From Chionis minor (Eukaryota > Chordata > Aves > Charadriiformes > Chionididae), in assembly GCA_013398295.1 (NCBI GenBank), contig VZSF01005551.1:29106-93105 (forward strand): DNA of 64,000 bases, written 5' to 3'. The translations under genes were made by a program, and so were the position numbers. Below the pieces are notes generated by a model. The model did not search any database. It was given only the letters and a program-made list of their open reading frames with translations, and was not told where the DNA came from. The stretch's first letter is position 1. Every line of letters begins with the position of its first letter. Of this stretch, positions 35,421-48,535 are shown piece by piece.

Positions 35421-38400
35421 AGTAGGAAGTACATTTGCTTCCTATGAGAAAATTGTAGTTCTGAGGAGCCTTTGCTTCAGCTATTAATATATCAGGTACA
35501 CCTATTCTTTGGTTCTGTAACCAGTAATAGATTTTAAGTTGTATGTCTGAAGAAGTTCTTGCACAACTTTGTCTGTGCACTTATTATATGGACATTATTT
35601 GCCATTTAATTAAAATGTGCCATTAACACAACTGAAGCAGAGAACATTATAAGATCTTGATCCTCTAAGCAGATGTATACAATTCAGAAAGTTTTCCAGA
35701 AACAGAATGTTTTCTTTTTCCTTAGATTGTAATTATAAGAATTATGCAGATCTAAATCCGAACTGCATGAGAATTACAATAGAGCCATAGTTTTCTGTTT
35801 TCCTAAAATCTTTTTTGCCCAAAAATATTTCAAGGAATTTGCAATGAGGATACTAGACCTTCAACTCTACGTGACCTTTTTGAATCTACTGGCTTTGAAC
35901 AGGGATATGATCTCCAAAAACATTTCTTTAAACTTTCATTAAGGCACTTCCACAAGCAAATGGCTACCGTCTTACCCACAATTGGGTCTGATTTTCGGAT
36001 GCTTCATATTATACCCAGGTCCAGTATGCATTTTGAAGGGGAGAGAATGGAACATGTGAAGTAAGTGTTTTACCCCGCAGAAAGGTAAATAATTAATGAA
36101 AAGGAATGCAGAGTATAGCACCTCTGTGTCTTAAAAATACATAGGATCCTAAAGTGACTGATTTAATTGGATAAATTAAACTCTATGTAATTTTTCCAAG
36201 AAGAACTGGCAGGACTGGGCAATGCTCAGAACAAATGTTCCATGGTAATAACCAGAGAAAGAAAGATGTGGCTAGATTTCAGGAGGTGTGTCATATGTCC
36301 TACAATATTTATTCTGGGATACATTGGCAAAAATAATCTTTTTTTTCCCTCTCTTCTTTTAACTTACATACCCATTACTATTGAATTTAAAGCAGTGCTG
36401 GTTAAAAGTGTATGAAGTCATCCAGTATGTTTAGCTTGAAATTTCATCATGTCTGAACAGCTTAACTGATAGCAGGCTGATAACTCTTTATGAAGCAGGT
36501 TTTAATAATGCTTTCATGTTTCTGGTTTATGATGCCATTAAAGTCATCTTTTGTCATATTAGTAATAGAGATAGTCTCAAAATAACCCAAGGAGCAATTT
36601 AGTATAGCTTTTAATGTCAACATAAATTCCTGTATTACTAAACTTATTTGAAATGTTAACAGTGTTGTTTGCATTTCCGAATATATGTTTCATGATACTA
36701 TGGAATGCTAATCCCTTAGGCTAACAAAAATGTCCATTGTCTGAAAATCAGGGGAAATTTGGTAATACTTTAGGCATGTTATTCTGGGGCACAATTCACT
36801 GAACAGGAAAATCATGGATTTGATGACAGTGTTGTGGGTCAAGTAGATACCTATATGAAAAAGCTAAGATTTTCAAAATGTTCAGCACCTAACAGCTCTC
36901 TTGAGGATTTTCAAATCAGGTCATGTAGTCTAAACTTGGAGCCAAATGGGCCAATAAACATGATACTCTGATCCTGGCTTATAATTAATTATGAAGAAAA
37001 ATAAAAGGCCTTCTAGCATAGAATTAAAATTTATTCTATGTTGTTTTGTCCTGATAAGCCTATGAAAAGGCCAGTTACTATACCTGACGTTTTTCTCTTT
37101 CCTGTCAAAAAACACGTGGGATCCAAGCATTTGTTTTAATGGAATTTATGCACAGTTTCAATATTCTGTATTTTGTTAGACGAAATCAGAAGGCTGATGA
37201 AGTGTCATGCATAAAAAGATGTTCTCGTGCTTACAGAAAAAATAGGTTTTGAACAGTGTACCTTTTATTGTCAAAGCTGTTTGCTATACTGGTTTCATGA
37301 AAAAGAAATCCTCCTACAGAATGAAAGCAGGCTGGTGAAAAATATTGTCCGGGTTGGGGGAAGAAACATACAAGCTGCAGAGCTGTATAAAGTACCAGCT
37401 GCAGCTGTGCAAGGCACTATACTCATTAAATACCAAGAGGCCAGCATTAACAAAATTCTGCCCTCAGTCTGCTTCTGCTGCAAGTGATGGGATTCTGGCC
37501 TCAGTCCAACAGACCGCTGAAGCTCATGCATAATTTTGAGATTGTGAGTAATTCCACTGATTTCAATGACCTTCTAAACTGAACTCTTGGTGCATGCCAT
37601 CAGATATAAAAAACAATAGCAAGATAGTCTCCACTAGCCAGCCATTCCTTCAAAAAAGTCTGGCATTTTTTGAAGCAAAATTGTTAAAAAAAACTCATTA
37701 AGAAAGAGGAACATAGATAAACTAGCTCTACCTTAGCCAATAGAAAGCCCTACTTTAAATCAGTGGATCTTCCCTAGTGTTGCATATGGCGGGACTTGGT
37801 CTAATAAAGTAATAAACAGAAAAAAGGGCCTGCCTTAAAGAAAAAAGGACATCTCCCACTTGTATCCACGGCCTCAGCATGATCTGTTCTTGTTGAGGCT
37901 GAGAACTTAAACTGCGTGTTCTAAAAACTGCATATTTTTAAGTGCTAAAATATGTTTGGATTACAATGAAGAGATGGTGGGGTAAAATCGGCTGTAAAAT
38001 TATGAGGCTACTCAGTAACTTTTATGAGGAAAAACACCATAGTTTGTGCTTCTTTAGAATGTGATTTCAGTCCTGAAGAAACAAATGTTTTCATCAGTAT
38101 GACAATAAAAATGTAGAATTATAGGTGCTTTAGTTAAATGTCACTTGCCAAAAATTTAGTAGGATAAAAAGGTCATGTGGTTCCAAAGAGGGAGGAGATG
38201 TTAGTCTCTTCTGTTTTGATATGCATTCTGATCATTAAAGTCTATCATGTGGCCCTGGAAAAAGATTTTAAAGTACTCTCAAAAAACTGTATCTAACTTC
38301 AAAGGTATGGATTCAGCATATCTCTCTTAGTTACATCTGCAATATAATTTAGATTAAGGAACTTGCCCCATATTGGATGAGACAAGTGTAAATAACCCGA

Positions 38401-39980
38401 GAATACCATGTCCTGCATCTCACCATTCTCACATTATGTTGCATAATTCAATATTCCATAAATACTGGGTTTATTAACATTTAAAGCCCGTCTGTATTCT
38501 CACTCTTAGAACAGTTGAATTATTTCCAAGATTTATAGGGTTTTTTTAAAAAAGGAAATGCAAATATATTTTTATCCTCACTTCAAGATTAAGTTTTCAA
38601 TGAACAGATGACTTTACTAAAATCCAGTAAAACCTCTGAACTGTTGATATTCCAAAGTGTACTACTTCCTTTTACAGAAAAATCTTGATTGAGGGAAATC
38701 TTTGCAAAAACTGAACAGTTATCTTTAAGTTTCTTGATGAATCAGAAGGCACTCCTCATTTATTTTAAGCGTCTTTTATGTCTTTGTATACCACACAAAG
38801 CATGAAGCCTCTACAGGATACCATAACATAAAATATAAAATTTATACTCATTGTATGTTAATACTTTGGAACCTTTCATACCACTGAGAACTGTATTATA
38901 TTGGTTTCTCAGAGTCTGGCAAATAGTACTTTATGACGAAGACTTGTCAGACTTCTGTTGCAACAGGAATGCACGAAGGTTCAGAGGAAAAAGTTGTAAT
39001 CAGACTTCCAGCCATTTTATACATGAAATAGAATATTTATGGTATCAGATTATTTGTGATGGAAGATTATCCTCTTCAAAAAGGATACATTGTGACAGCA
39101 GACTCCAATTACCTCACTAAGTTTTTACAAAACAATAGGTGAAGAAAATTCAGTAATCTCCATGTATCTGGGCGCTGGTAAACAATATAGTGTGAAAAGG
39201 GGAATGATTATCTAGGTTAGTGAAAAGGGATCAAAATGACTAAAAGCTTTCTGCAGAATAAGCAAGAGCTGCTCAATAGATTCTCCTTCAGTTCAGGTTG
39301 GAAAGAGGACACCAATAGAGTTCACCAAAAACAAATTCTGGAACTGATCCTGTTGGATTTTTTAATAGCAATAAAAAGTAGATGAATCCTGATGCATAGG
39401 AAGAACTGAATGACCTTGAGGTCCATAACTTTATATATAAATAAATGTACTAATGAGAACCACTATTATAAGTTGTATGCCCATCATTTGAGAATGACAA
39501 AGTAGGAAAAAGAGAAAGATATAACTGGCATTAATAAGATTTTACAATAATTCACCTAAATAATGAAGGTGTGAAAGGTGAATATGATCAGAAAAGAAGC
39601 ATCACACAGTACATTCCCAGCAGAAAAATGACTTGGTAACAGTATTGCAGAGACTGTAGTGGGCGTCTTTGGAGTGCCTATTGTACAACTTGGAGAAAAA
39701 TCCAAACATTAACAGAGACTAAAGAGGACTAAGAAATTCCCACAACAACTAAAAGAATCAGACTGTGTTATCCTAGAAACTGAAGACTAATTATGAAATA
39801 TACTGGCACACTGTTAATAGGTTTATTGCACAGGGGTCATGGTGGAAAAGAAAGTATTTTAGACAATATACATATGAAGTGTAAAAAAAATCTGCTGTTG
39901 AGGTCACAGAAGTGGGCAATTAGTAGGATGTGGACTACCAGATAGTTCTGAAAGAGCTCACCAATATAAGTGTCAGGATT

Positions 39981-40016
39981 AAAAAAAAAAACAAACAAAC
40001 CACCAACCAAAAAAAC
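39981..40016. repeat. A-rich simple repeat
   Basis: A11 followed by ACAA and CCAA units. There is no retrogene upstream that would explain it as a poly(A) tail. Confidence 0.8.
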
Positions 40017-43000
40017 AGTGCAGAGGAATCCTATGGACAAGATCATGTGTTTGCTAGAAAACAAAACTGAAGACCCATTGTTCCTATGAGCTTGTGGGGT
40101 TTGGGGACAAATTTTTCACTGGTACAGTCTCGAAGAGAAAGTTTCCTACAGAAAAAAAATAACTTTAACAGTTTAAAAGACTTTCAGATAAGGAGGGTCA
40201 AGCTATATATTTTAATTTGTTTCTCCCCACCTATTTCAAACACAACTTTTTTGCAGGCATGCTGCACAAAACTTATGAGAATTTTGAAGATGCTGAAAAT
40301 ATCAAGCCATACGTGCATAGTCCTTATGCATGTTTATGCACACTGTTTCATTTAAATTGGGAGTGTTTATGCGCAGAGAAGCATTGCTTTCCCTACTTTT
40401 TTTTCTGTGGGAGCGTGTTATGCACTCTGCAATCTGTGAAATCAGTGCCTGATGTTCCTTGCTAAAGACTGTAATTCCTAATGTACATTGTGTCGTGTAT
40501 ACATTCAGGACATTGATTAACCATTAAGGACATCATGTGAAGCTCCAAGAGAATATTTGAAACCTTTTGACTTTAGATTGATTCTTTAAAATGGAATCAT
40601 TTGAATATAGGAAACAATTTTTATGAATACAGAAAACAATTTCCATTAAACATTGAGCTATGATATGGGGTCATTAATGTACATCTTGGAACCTCAAATC
40701 TTAGAGCTATCACTGGGAGATTACATGTTTCTGTTCCAGCCTAAAAAACTAGGTTAAAAATAAGCTGGCATCCTAGATGCACAGTTGTTATTTGTTAAGT
40801 ATTTTTACTTATTCAATATTTTTAGCTTTCCTCATTATGAAAAAAAAATCTGCTCTAGCATCTCTGAGGATCTTTTATTATATTCAGAGAAAATTAATTC
40901 AACTAAACCAAGGTGTAGGCAGAGAGAAAACTTAGTGCTGATGGAGACCACTGTAAACATATTTTGGGAACTCCACATATCCTATGCAATCTTTTTCAAG
41001 TGCCATTTCCAAACTGAAAGCGTTACTACACCTTCTTATTCCTATTATGCCATCCTTTGAATAAATTTTCAAATTTAGGCTCAAGATTTTTTGACATGAC
41101 AATAAAAATGAATAAATATGAAATATTGCAAGAATACTTCTGTATCATCTAGTAACAGACAACAACGGGGACATTCTATTTTGATAGAGAAAAATAATAA
41201 AAACAGCAATTGCAAAATGAGGGTAGAAGAGAAATAGAATAAATCAAAATACTTTGCTGATCATGTCTAACTTGTTTCCTCTCTAATTTTTCCTGTATTC
41301 TCTACAGAGCTTAGTCACTGAAGTTACTACTAAAATAATCAATATTTTTTTCTGAAAGATGGAAGGTTTTAGAAAGCAGCCATGAATTTATTTCATAGGC
41401 CCTTTTGCTGTCCAAACACTGTTGCAAGTGATCTAGGCTTAGAGGTTGTCCTTTTCCCAATGCCAAGAGAGGTGGTGTCATGGCCAGCATACTGATGGGG
41501 GATGGAGGGGATGGGAACTTGCAGTTCCCATAGTTTTATAGTGTGCTGAAGTCAGACTATAAAATGAAGGCTAAGAGATCCATAGCTATGTAAATGAACA
41601 CTGGCTTCAGTGTAGCTTCACCATTTTGTGCCAGATGAGATTGCCACAAATCTTAGAGGATATATCTTAATTAAAGATGGGATAAGGAGGGGGACAGGCA
41701 AAACAGTACTGCCTAAGGCTAATGTTAGGATCTGAATAATTCTTTCTAATTCTCCTGTGCTATAAAACCATTTCTTGAGGGAAAACAAAGAAATGGAAGT
41801 GTGAAGCAAGAAACAGTGGTCAAACTGAATTCAGGAATACCTGATGCATTTTTGGTCCCGTGAAATAATGAACAAGTTCAAATCCACGCACCTTTCACCT
41901 CCTGTTCAAACAAAGTGTTATTCTGTTTCCCAGGCTTTAATGAACAAGGTGATGTCTGGCATAGAAGGTTAAAGTTAAGCACCTTGAGCCATTTGTATTT
42001 CCATACCATATAACCTCAAACTGTATTTTAAAGTCAAAGAATGAAAGCAAGAGATGAATGACAGTGGTTCATGCATTGTGTCTACAGTCCCTCCTTAATC
42101 TACCACCCTGTGGCCGCTGTGGGTTGGCAGACCTCTAACAAGGAAAACCAATTATCTTTCACATCAAATTATTTGATTGTATTTCCCATCACTGGGCACA
42201 GAATGCTTACTATACCTTATTAGTCAGAGTTAAGAAAAGAGATAGTAGAAAGATCTGTCTGCAGCAAGGATGACTCTTGAAACTATGGCACAGTTAGGTT
42301 TCTGTCATCTTGTGGTTTTGCTACTGCTGTGTTATTTACAGTGTTCAGACCCATTTAAAAATATACAGCCTGCAGCTTCCTCTGGACAGGCCAGTCTTCA
42401 GACATAGAGCTAAGCTGCTGAGCAGAGCTGAGGGGTGGAAAATGGTTGGCCCTGGAGAAATGCTCTTGTCCTCAGGAGCAGCTGTACTTCAGCAGGGCTG
42501 AAGTGTGGCTCTGGGTGAGTTTCAACACATAAGTCACCCGACAGCCTGTGAGTCAAAGCAGGAAAGCCCATGCTCAGATGCTAAGATTGTTACTCAGCTT
42601 TACCCAAAATTCCTCAGGTCAAAGGATATATGACCGCTGCATGTCATTTTATGAACTGTGTAAATACACCTAGGGTATGTTTCATTTTTGATCTAAAAGG
42701 AGAACTGTTTGGTTCCGTTAACAAGAAATCTTTTCCCAAAATGCTAATGTTATGAATGCTACCATTCACTTTTATTGTGTAGAGAGAGTCAATAATGTCT
42801 GTGCTCAGTTCAAAAGCAAATGAGATGATGTACCTCTTCCCTGGGGAGCTTGCGCTGTAGTTCAAATACAAAGTGTTTCAGACACGGACAGTACATAGTG
42901 TGCCAGTACAAGGTGTTTGGAGGTAAACTAGGAACTGGCCTGTTGTCCTTGTTCTAGCTCTGATAGATGTTGTCCGTGTACTTCCTAATTTCCTCATTAG

Positions 43001-43980
43001 TGCTGAAAGAGTGTCAAAGCAAAGAGGGATCACTAGCTCCTCTTTTTTATTAAAGAGGCATAAGAAGTAGCTGAGATGCAGGGAGAACAAGAGGAACTGC
43101 TAATCAGCTTGTTACCGTGGATAGTTACAGAAAACAACACTGAGACATGGATCCCTATGCAAATTATTCTCAGTAGTCATACAGTTAGCATGCATACCAA
43201 CTTTCTAATTGCAACACTGGAATGAATGTATGTAAGATAGGTTCAGAAGACGGATGAAACTTTTGGTTTGGTCTTAGGACTTGTAAGATCTCATTAAATT
43301 AGATGTCTAAGACAGAAAGTGTGGCAAGTGTATACAGCATTTGAATACAAACGTGTACCTCGTACTCATAACTTTTTTAAAGGCCTTCTGTCACACATCC
43401 TTAACCCATTCTACTGACTGGTGCTTGGGGGAAACATTTTGTTTTTAACAGTTAAATCAGGACTTATGCGTGGGAAAATATAGCACGTCTTACTCAGACT
43501 TTGTTTTATCTACAGGCCTCCAAAATGCCAAGCAAAGAAGGATAACCTTCACTAAAAACAACACTCACAAGAAACTTTCTTTCAGCTAACCTAATACTAT
43601 GGCTGATACTAGTACAGATTTTTTGGCTATAACTTCCAAATGTACTTGTAATGACAAACCATGACACTGATGTGACACTGCACAGATCTTGACATTCATC
43701 ATTTGTTTGAATACAAACCGTTGAGATCCCGTTATAAATTTTAGCTCCAGTCCTTTGCTCATAATAAAGAGCAACAAAATATGTCAGAGATGGCACTAGT
43801 AAACTTTCTTATGGTTTCAAACAATTACATATTTTTCATTTTAGGAGGATACATACATAGGATTTGTAAACCCCTGCACAAGTGTATTTTCGATTGAGTC
43901 TTGATAGAGCTTGTATTTATTTGTGAATGAATCCTCATGGGGAAAAGAGCAGTTCAGTACAGCAGACCTACTCTATCTAT

Positions 43981-44012
43981 AAAAAAGAAAGAAAAAAAAA
44001 AAAAACCAAAAC
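43981..44012. repeat. A-rich simple repeat
   Basis: A6, GAAAG and a run of 14 A, then CCAAAAC. No retrogene is recognisable on either side. Confidence 0.8.
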
Positions 44013-45056
44013 AAGTTAAACAAGTTGCAGTTATACAACACATATTTTTGGCTAAAACGGTGTGAGATGAGAATGCTGCTTCAATTACAGGCAGTAAAAA
44101 ATAACTTGGTAAAATCGCACAGGAAGTCCTTATTCAACACTTTGCTTTGCTCTTTCCATTTCTTTGAGTAAATCTGACGTTATAAGCATAACTGACTCTC
44201 TGAGGACCTCTTAAATAATTTAAAGATGCTGAGCCTCATATTCTACAGGAGAAAGATGCTGACATTATTTTAAATTAGGTTTTTATACTTAAAATATATT
44301 GAAGTGCATTTTGGGGAAATGAAGTTTTGCTACCTGTGCTTTTTCTGAGAGCTACTACGTGTAGAACAATAAAGGCAGTGCGGACAGAATGATGTCCGCA
44401 TGCATTTTTTTGTATATTTTAAAAAATATTATGAAACACAATCCTCTATTTTTCAAAGATTAACTTGAAATATCTCTGTTACCTTCTGGAAATGTACTAG
44501 GTCGGGGGGATGGGATTTTGCAAGTCGTTGTGCCCAATAAAAGGCAGGCAGTGTTTAAATCAAGTTTTGTGAATAATTAAAAATATACGCCATGTAAAAT
44601 CATACACTGGCCCTTCTGAGGGGTGTTTTGAATTCAGAGAAAGGTTTGGGTTTTTGTGCTAATAGCTTGAGCCCAGTACCCTGACTGTTGTTTATGCTTC
44701 TAACTCTTGATGCTTTATTTGTCACAAGCAGCTGGCCTCTGTCTTACTCTCCCACGTTGTTCTCAGATGTCCTTCAATTCACAATCCAAGTGAGAACATG
44801 TAAAGAAGAGACTCATGGATAAACAAAATTTCATCTTTAAAATATGGGGAACCCTGAGTGGAAGACTTCGTGTTTCTGTGGCTTGTTTGTCAAGTTTATC
44901 TACTTACAGTTGTTGGATAATAGTAGTTTAATCAGCAGACTCCAAATAAACCCCTAGTAATTCCCTGAAACAAACCAAAACCAAAAGTGGCCCCAAATTG
45001 TTCTGACTCTGCTGCTTGCTAAAACCTAAAGCATGCTGGGGTTGGGTATTTGCCAG

Positions 45057-45105
45057 TTAGCTTATTGATCACGTCTGATAGGGCAGACATGATCAATAAT
45101 GCTAA
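45057..45105. repeat. Near-perfect hairpin, 21-bp stem
   Basis: Arms TTATTGATCACGTCTG (45062-45077) and CAGACATGATCAATAA (45084-45099) pair at 15 of 16 positions around a 6-base loop. After a one-base bulge (45100), five more pairs follow (45057-45061 with 45101-45105). The total is 20 paired bases, one C/A mismatch and one bulge. Confidence 0.85.
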
Positions 45106-46327
45106 GGGTTGTGCTTCTCCATATCAAATGCCATTGCCTCATCTGTGAAATCCTAGAGATGAGAGTACACCACAAAAGCAGCATCCTATGCTCCCTCTCA
45201 CATTTGGAGATGACCTCAAAATAAGACAGCTTTTAAAATCATAGCAGTCACCCTTACTGTATTTGCCATCTGATTTTGGAGCCATTGGAGTCTACCCGCT
45301 CTACATTTTCAAGCTTTGTTCTGAAACTTGGACAGCTAAAATTGTCTTTTCTTTCTTTGTAAAGTGGTGCAGCTCTCCTGCACTCACTGTCTGACTATCA
45401 AAGTCATAGGAAATACTGCTGCCGCTCTAGTTTCCACCTTGCAGACCGTGGACTTCACAGGAAAGAGGAGGAACTTCTTGTTGAGGTTGTTCACCTCAAC
45501 TCATTTACTACTTTATGAAATAGTGTAACTAATGTCCCATTTGGCCACAGGACTTCAGAAGTGAAATACAGACAGTAGCAAATACACCTCCTGGGCAGTT
45601 CAGTCCCTCTGCACCTCTGTTTGACACCTTGCCAGCGGTCCTCCGGCTACCCTCACTGATGGGCATCCTTGGTGTTGCTAGCAGGAGATGCAAACCGGGT
45701 ATGAGAGACAAGGAGGTAGAGGCCAACATCACTTCAGAGGTTCTGACAATACCCCATATTTCATCAGTTTAGTCAGTTTACTTGTACATTTCACTGAAAT
45801 ACAAAGCCGTTTTTCTCAAGGATGGTAGAGTACTCACAACAAAAGAACTCAGAGTACTTCCCTGTTAATGAAGTTGGTAGACAAGGTAACGGGACAATTT
45901 TTCTTCTTTGTTCTTCAAGTGGGATGCCCCAAGAAAAAGGTACTCTGTTTTTTCCCAGCTTTGATAGTGATGGCCGCAAGCTCACAGACAATATGATACG
46001 AACTCTCATACTGACCAATGGATTTGTGTTCAGTCAGTTCTAGATGACAATAATGACCGTTGTCACTTGTTAATGAGTTTGAAGAAGAGAATTGCTTTTA
46101 TCATAGCAGCAAATATGCCATGCCTGCTGCATGCTGGCTAGAGTTGGACTAAACAGATTAAAGAAGCCCTAGAATTGAAGGTTTTAAGCTCAGTGACCTG
46201 TAAACTGGAGCTTTCTGAAGTCATCCAAAAGGGGCTTCCACTCTGGTCGGAGCAGTAGAGCTGCAATAATAATGTCTTGGATGGAACTCACTTTTTTGTG
46301 GTGTGTACGCTAATGCCTCATAGGCAT

Positions 46328-46356
46328 GCACACACACAAGCACACACCCACAAAAC
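46328..46356. repeat. CA-rich microsatellite
   Basis: Interrupted CA dinucleotides. Confidence 0.8.
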
Positions 46357-47743
46357 CAGCATTATCAGACATAGTCATTCATCCTGGATACACCATCTGG
46401 CAAACTGGAATGGAAACCAATCAGCACTTCTGCATAAGCCTCTGATCTTATGATGGAGATCGAGAGGCTATGCTGAAAATTGGCCTGAAAGTCTCGGAAG
46501 TCCAGGCAGGGAGAGCAACGAAGACGTTATTTGATCTATTTGTCATTTATTAAAGTCAGTATTAGAGATGGGAGTGAAACAAATGCTGTTGCCCTAGGCG
46601 TGCTTTCAGTGTACTTTTATTTTGTTGTTGCTGTTCGGTTCATTGAGCTGGTTTGCTTTTAATGGTTCACTAAGCTTTGACTACTGTAGAGATTATGGTA
46701 ATATCTTTTACTGTAGTAGTCTCCTGGACTAGAGCATATGCTGGTGCTTTCAAAGCACCAAATCAGGTAAATATCAATAATGAAAAAAGTTTTTTCAGCT
46801 GACACTGCCCCTGGACTACAAAATCTCAACATTTTTAAGTGGCAGATGCCAGTCCAGGAGGACAAGAGATATTGTTTATTCTGGAATTTATGGTCTCTTT
46901 TGGATATTTGATGTTTCAGATACCTTGACTTGGGATTTAAATGGGTTCTAAAATTCAGAGACTTGTCCAAACTGGAATCAAAATGCAGAGAAAATATTAT
47001 TTAGAGCTACCAAAACCATAAGGTTTCAAAGTCAAACTGTTCACGGACTTTCCTCTTAGGCGTAGACAGGACAGGTGTGTTAAGTGTCACTTCTGTCTTC
47101 AAAAAGGGCAAGAAGGAGGATCCAGAGAACTACAGGCTCATCAGCCTCATCTCAGTCCCTAGGAAAGCAATGAAACAGCCACTCCTGGAAACCGTTTCCA
47201 GACTCTTGAAAACCATGGAGATAATCAGGAATAGGAAGTGTGGATTGACTAAGGGGAAATCATGCCTTACCAATTTGATAATCCAATTAAATGACTGGCT
47301 CTGTGACTGAGCGTACAGCAGCTGGTGTTTCCTACCTTGACTTCAGCAAGGTATTGGACACTGTATCCCATAAGATCACTCTAGAGAAGATAATGAAGAA
47401 TGATCTGGATGAGCCGACAGTGATGTTGATTGCAAACTGGCTGAACAGTCAGGCCCAGAGAGTGGTGATCAGTGTTAAGAAGTCTAGTTGGAGGCCAGTA
47501 ACTAACATTGTACCCTAGGGGTCCAGTCCTTCCCTAAATCTTCATTAATGATCTGGATGATGGGGCAGAGTGTTCCCTCAGCAAGTTTGCTGCTAAGACA
47601 AAACTGGGAGGAGTACCTGATGCACTTTAGAGTTGTTCTGCTGTCCAGAGAGACCTCAACTGGCTGGAGAGGTGGGCTGACAGTTCAAAAGTGAATTTCA
47701 CTGAAGTTCAAAAAAGTGATGTCCTGCACCTGGGAAAGAATAA

Positions 47744-48254
47744 CCCTATGCATCAATATACACGGGGGGCAACTGGCTGGAAATTAGCTTCACAGAAAAG
47801 GCCCTGGGGGACCTGGTGAACACCATGTCGAATATGAGCCAGCAATGTGCCCTCGTAGCAAAGAAAGCCAATGGTATCCTGGACTGCGTTAGGAGGAGCA
47901 TTCACAACTCAAAGGAGGTGATCCTTCCCTTCTTCTCAGCATTGGTGAGGCTCCACCTGAAGTACTGTGTCCAGTTCTGGGCTCCTCACGATACAAGANC
48001 CCTATGCATCAATATACACGGGGGGCAACTGGCTGGAAATTAGCTTCACAGAAAAGGCCCTGGGGGACCTGGTGAACACCATGTCGAATATGAGCCAGCA
48101 ATGTGCCCTCGTAGCAAAGAAAGCCAATGGTATCCTGGACTGCGTTAGGAGGAGCATTCACAACTCAAAGGAGGTGATCCTTCCCTTCTTCTCAGCATTG
48201 GTGAGGCTCCACCTGAAGTACTGTGTCCAGTTCTGGGCTCCTCACGATACAAGA
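47744..48254. repeat. Exact 255-bp direct repeat flanking one N
   Basis: Positions 47744-47998 and 48000-48254 appear identical throughout, from CCCTATGCATCAATATACAC to CTCCTCACGATACAAGA, with only the N at 47999 between them. In the CR1 sequence order the segment should occur once: the first copy follows correctly from the left, and the second continues correctly to the right. This is the pattern of two contigs whose overlapping ends were not merged. Confidence 0.95.
47999..47999. other. Single-N contig join
   Basis: The lone N lies exactly between the two identical 255-bp segments. The real gap is probably minus 255 bases, that is, an overlap. Confidence 0.9.
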
Positions 48255-48535
48255 GATATGGACATACTAAAGACAGTCCAGTGAAGGGCCATGGAGATGA
48301 TTATGGGACTTGAACATCTCTCCTATGAGGACAGGCTGCAAGAGCTGGGATTGTTCATCCTCGAGAATAAAAGGCTCAGGGCAAATCTCACAAACGTGTA
48401 CAAATGCTTGATGGGAGGGTGTAAAGAAGATGGAGACAGGTGGTGCACAGTGACAGGATCAGAGATAATGAGCACAAGCTGAAACACAGAAGATTCCCTC
48501 TGAACATCAGGAAACACTTCCTCACTGTGAGGGTA

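Larger units (their letters stand above)
29396..47081. other. 17.7 kb without recognised interspersed repeat or gene
   Basis: I find no CR1 or LTR here and no frame with a recognisable domain. Visible items are a TA patch (29587-29613), (GTTTTT)3 (31763-31782), (TTG)6 (32575-32592), a tandem octamer pair (35402-35420), A-rich stretches (39981-40016, 43981-44012), a hairpin (45057-45105) and a CA patch (46328-46356). A splice-framed open segment lies at 33783-33895. Frames of 126 codons (29817-30197, minus), 128 codons (32950-33336, plus) and 119 codons (34182-34541, minus) show no motif and no homology I can recognise. Confidence 0.5.
47082..48535 (+). mobile_element. CR1 LINE copy, 3'-truncated, with assembly duplication
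   Basis: It begins at the RT fingers (V-F-K-K-G-K-K-E-D-P-E-N-Y-R near 47095) and continues through D-F-S-K-V-L-D-T-V-S-H. At about 47585 the catalytic box reads F-A-A-K in place of F-A-D-D, so both aspartates are lost. The post-RT region follows, with [15 protein letters not shown] and Y-C-V-Q-F-W-A-P-H. The copy stops at 'CTTCCTCACTGTGAGGGTAG', about 150 bases before the normal CR1 end, at an A10 run. It is therefore truncated at both ends. It is most like the 13.6 kb copy. An exact 255-bp segment is repeated across a single N (see 47744-48254), so the true length is about 1.2 kb. Confidence 0.93.

Noticed and set aside
39981..40016. A-rich stretch as the tail of a processed pseudogene
   Set aside because: No coding-like sequence or target duplication upstream. 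It looks like a simple repeat.
45822..46043. 73-codon plus-strand frame with fairly ordinary composition
   Set aside because: No donor or acceptor at suitable positions and a similar-sized frame on the opposite strand. No homology recognised.
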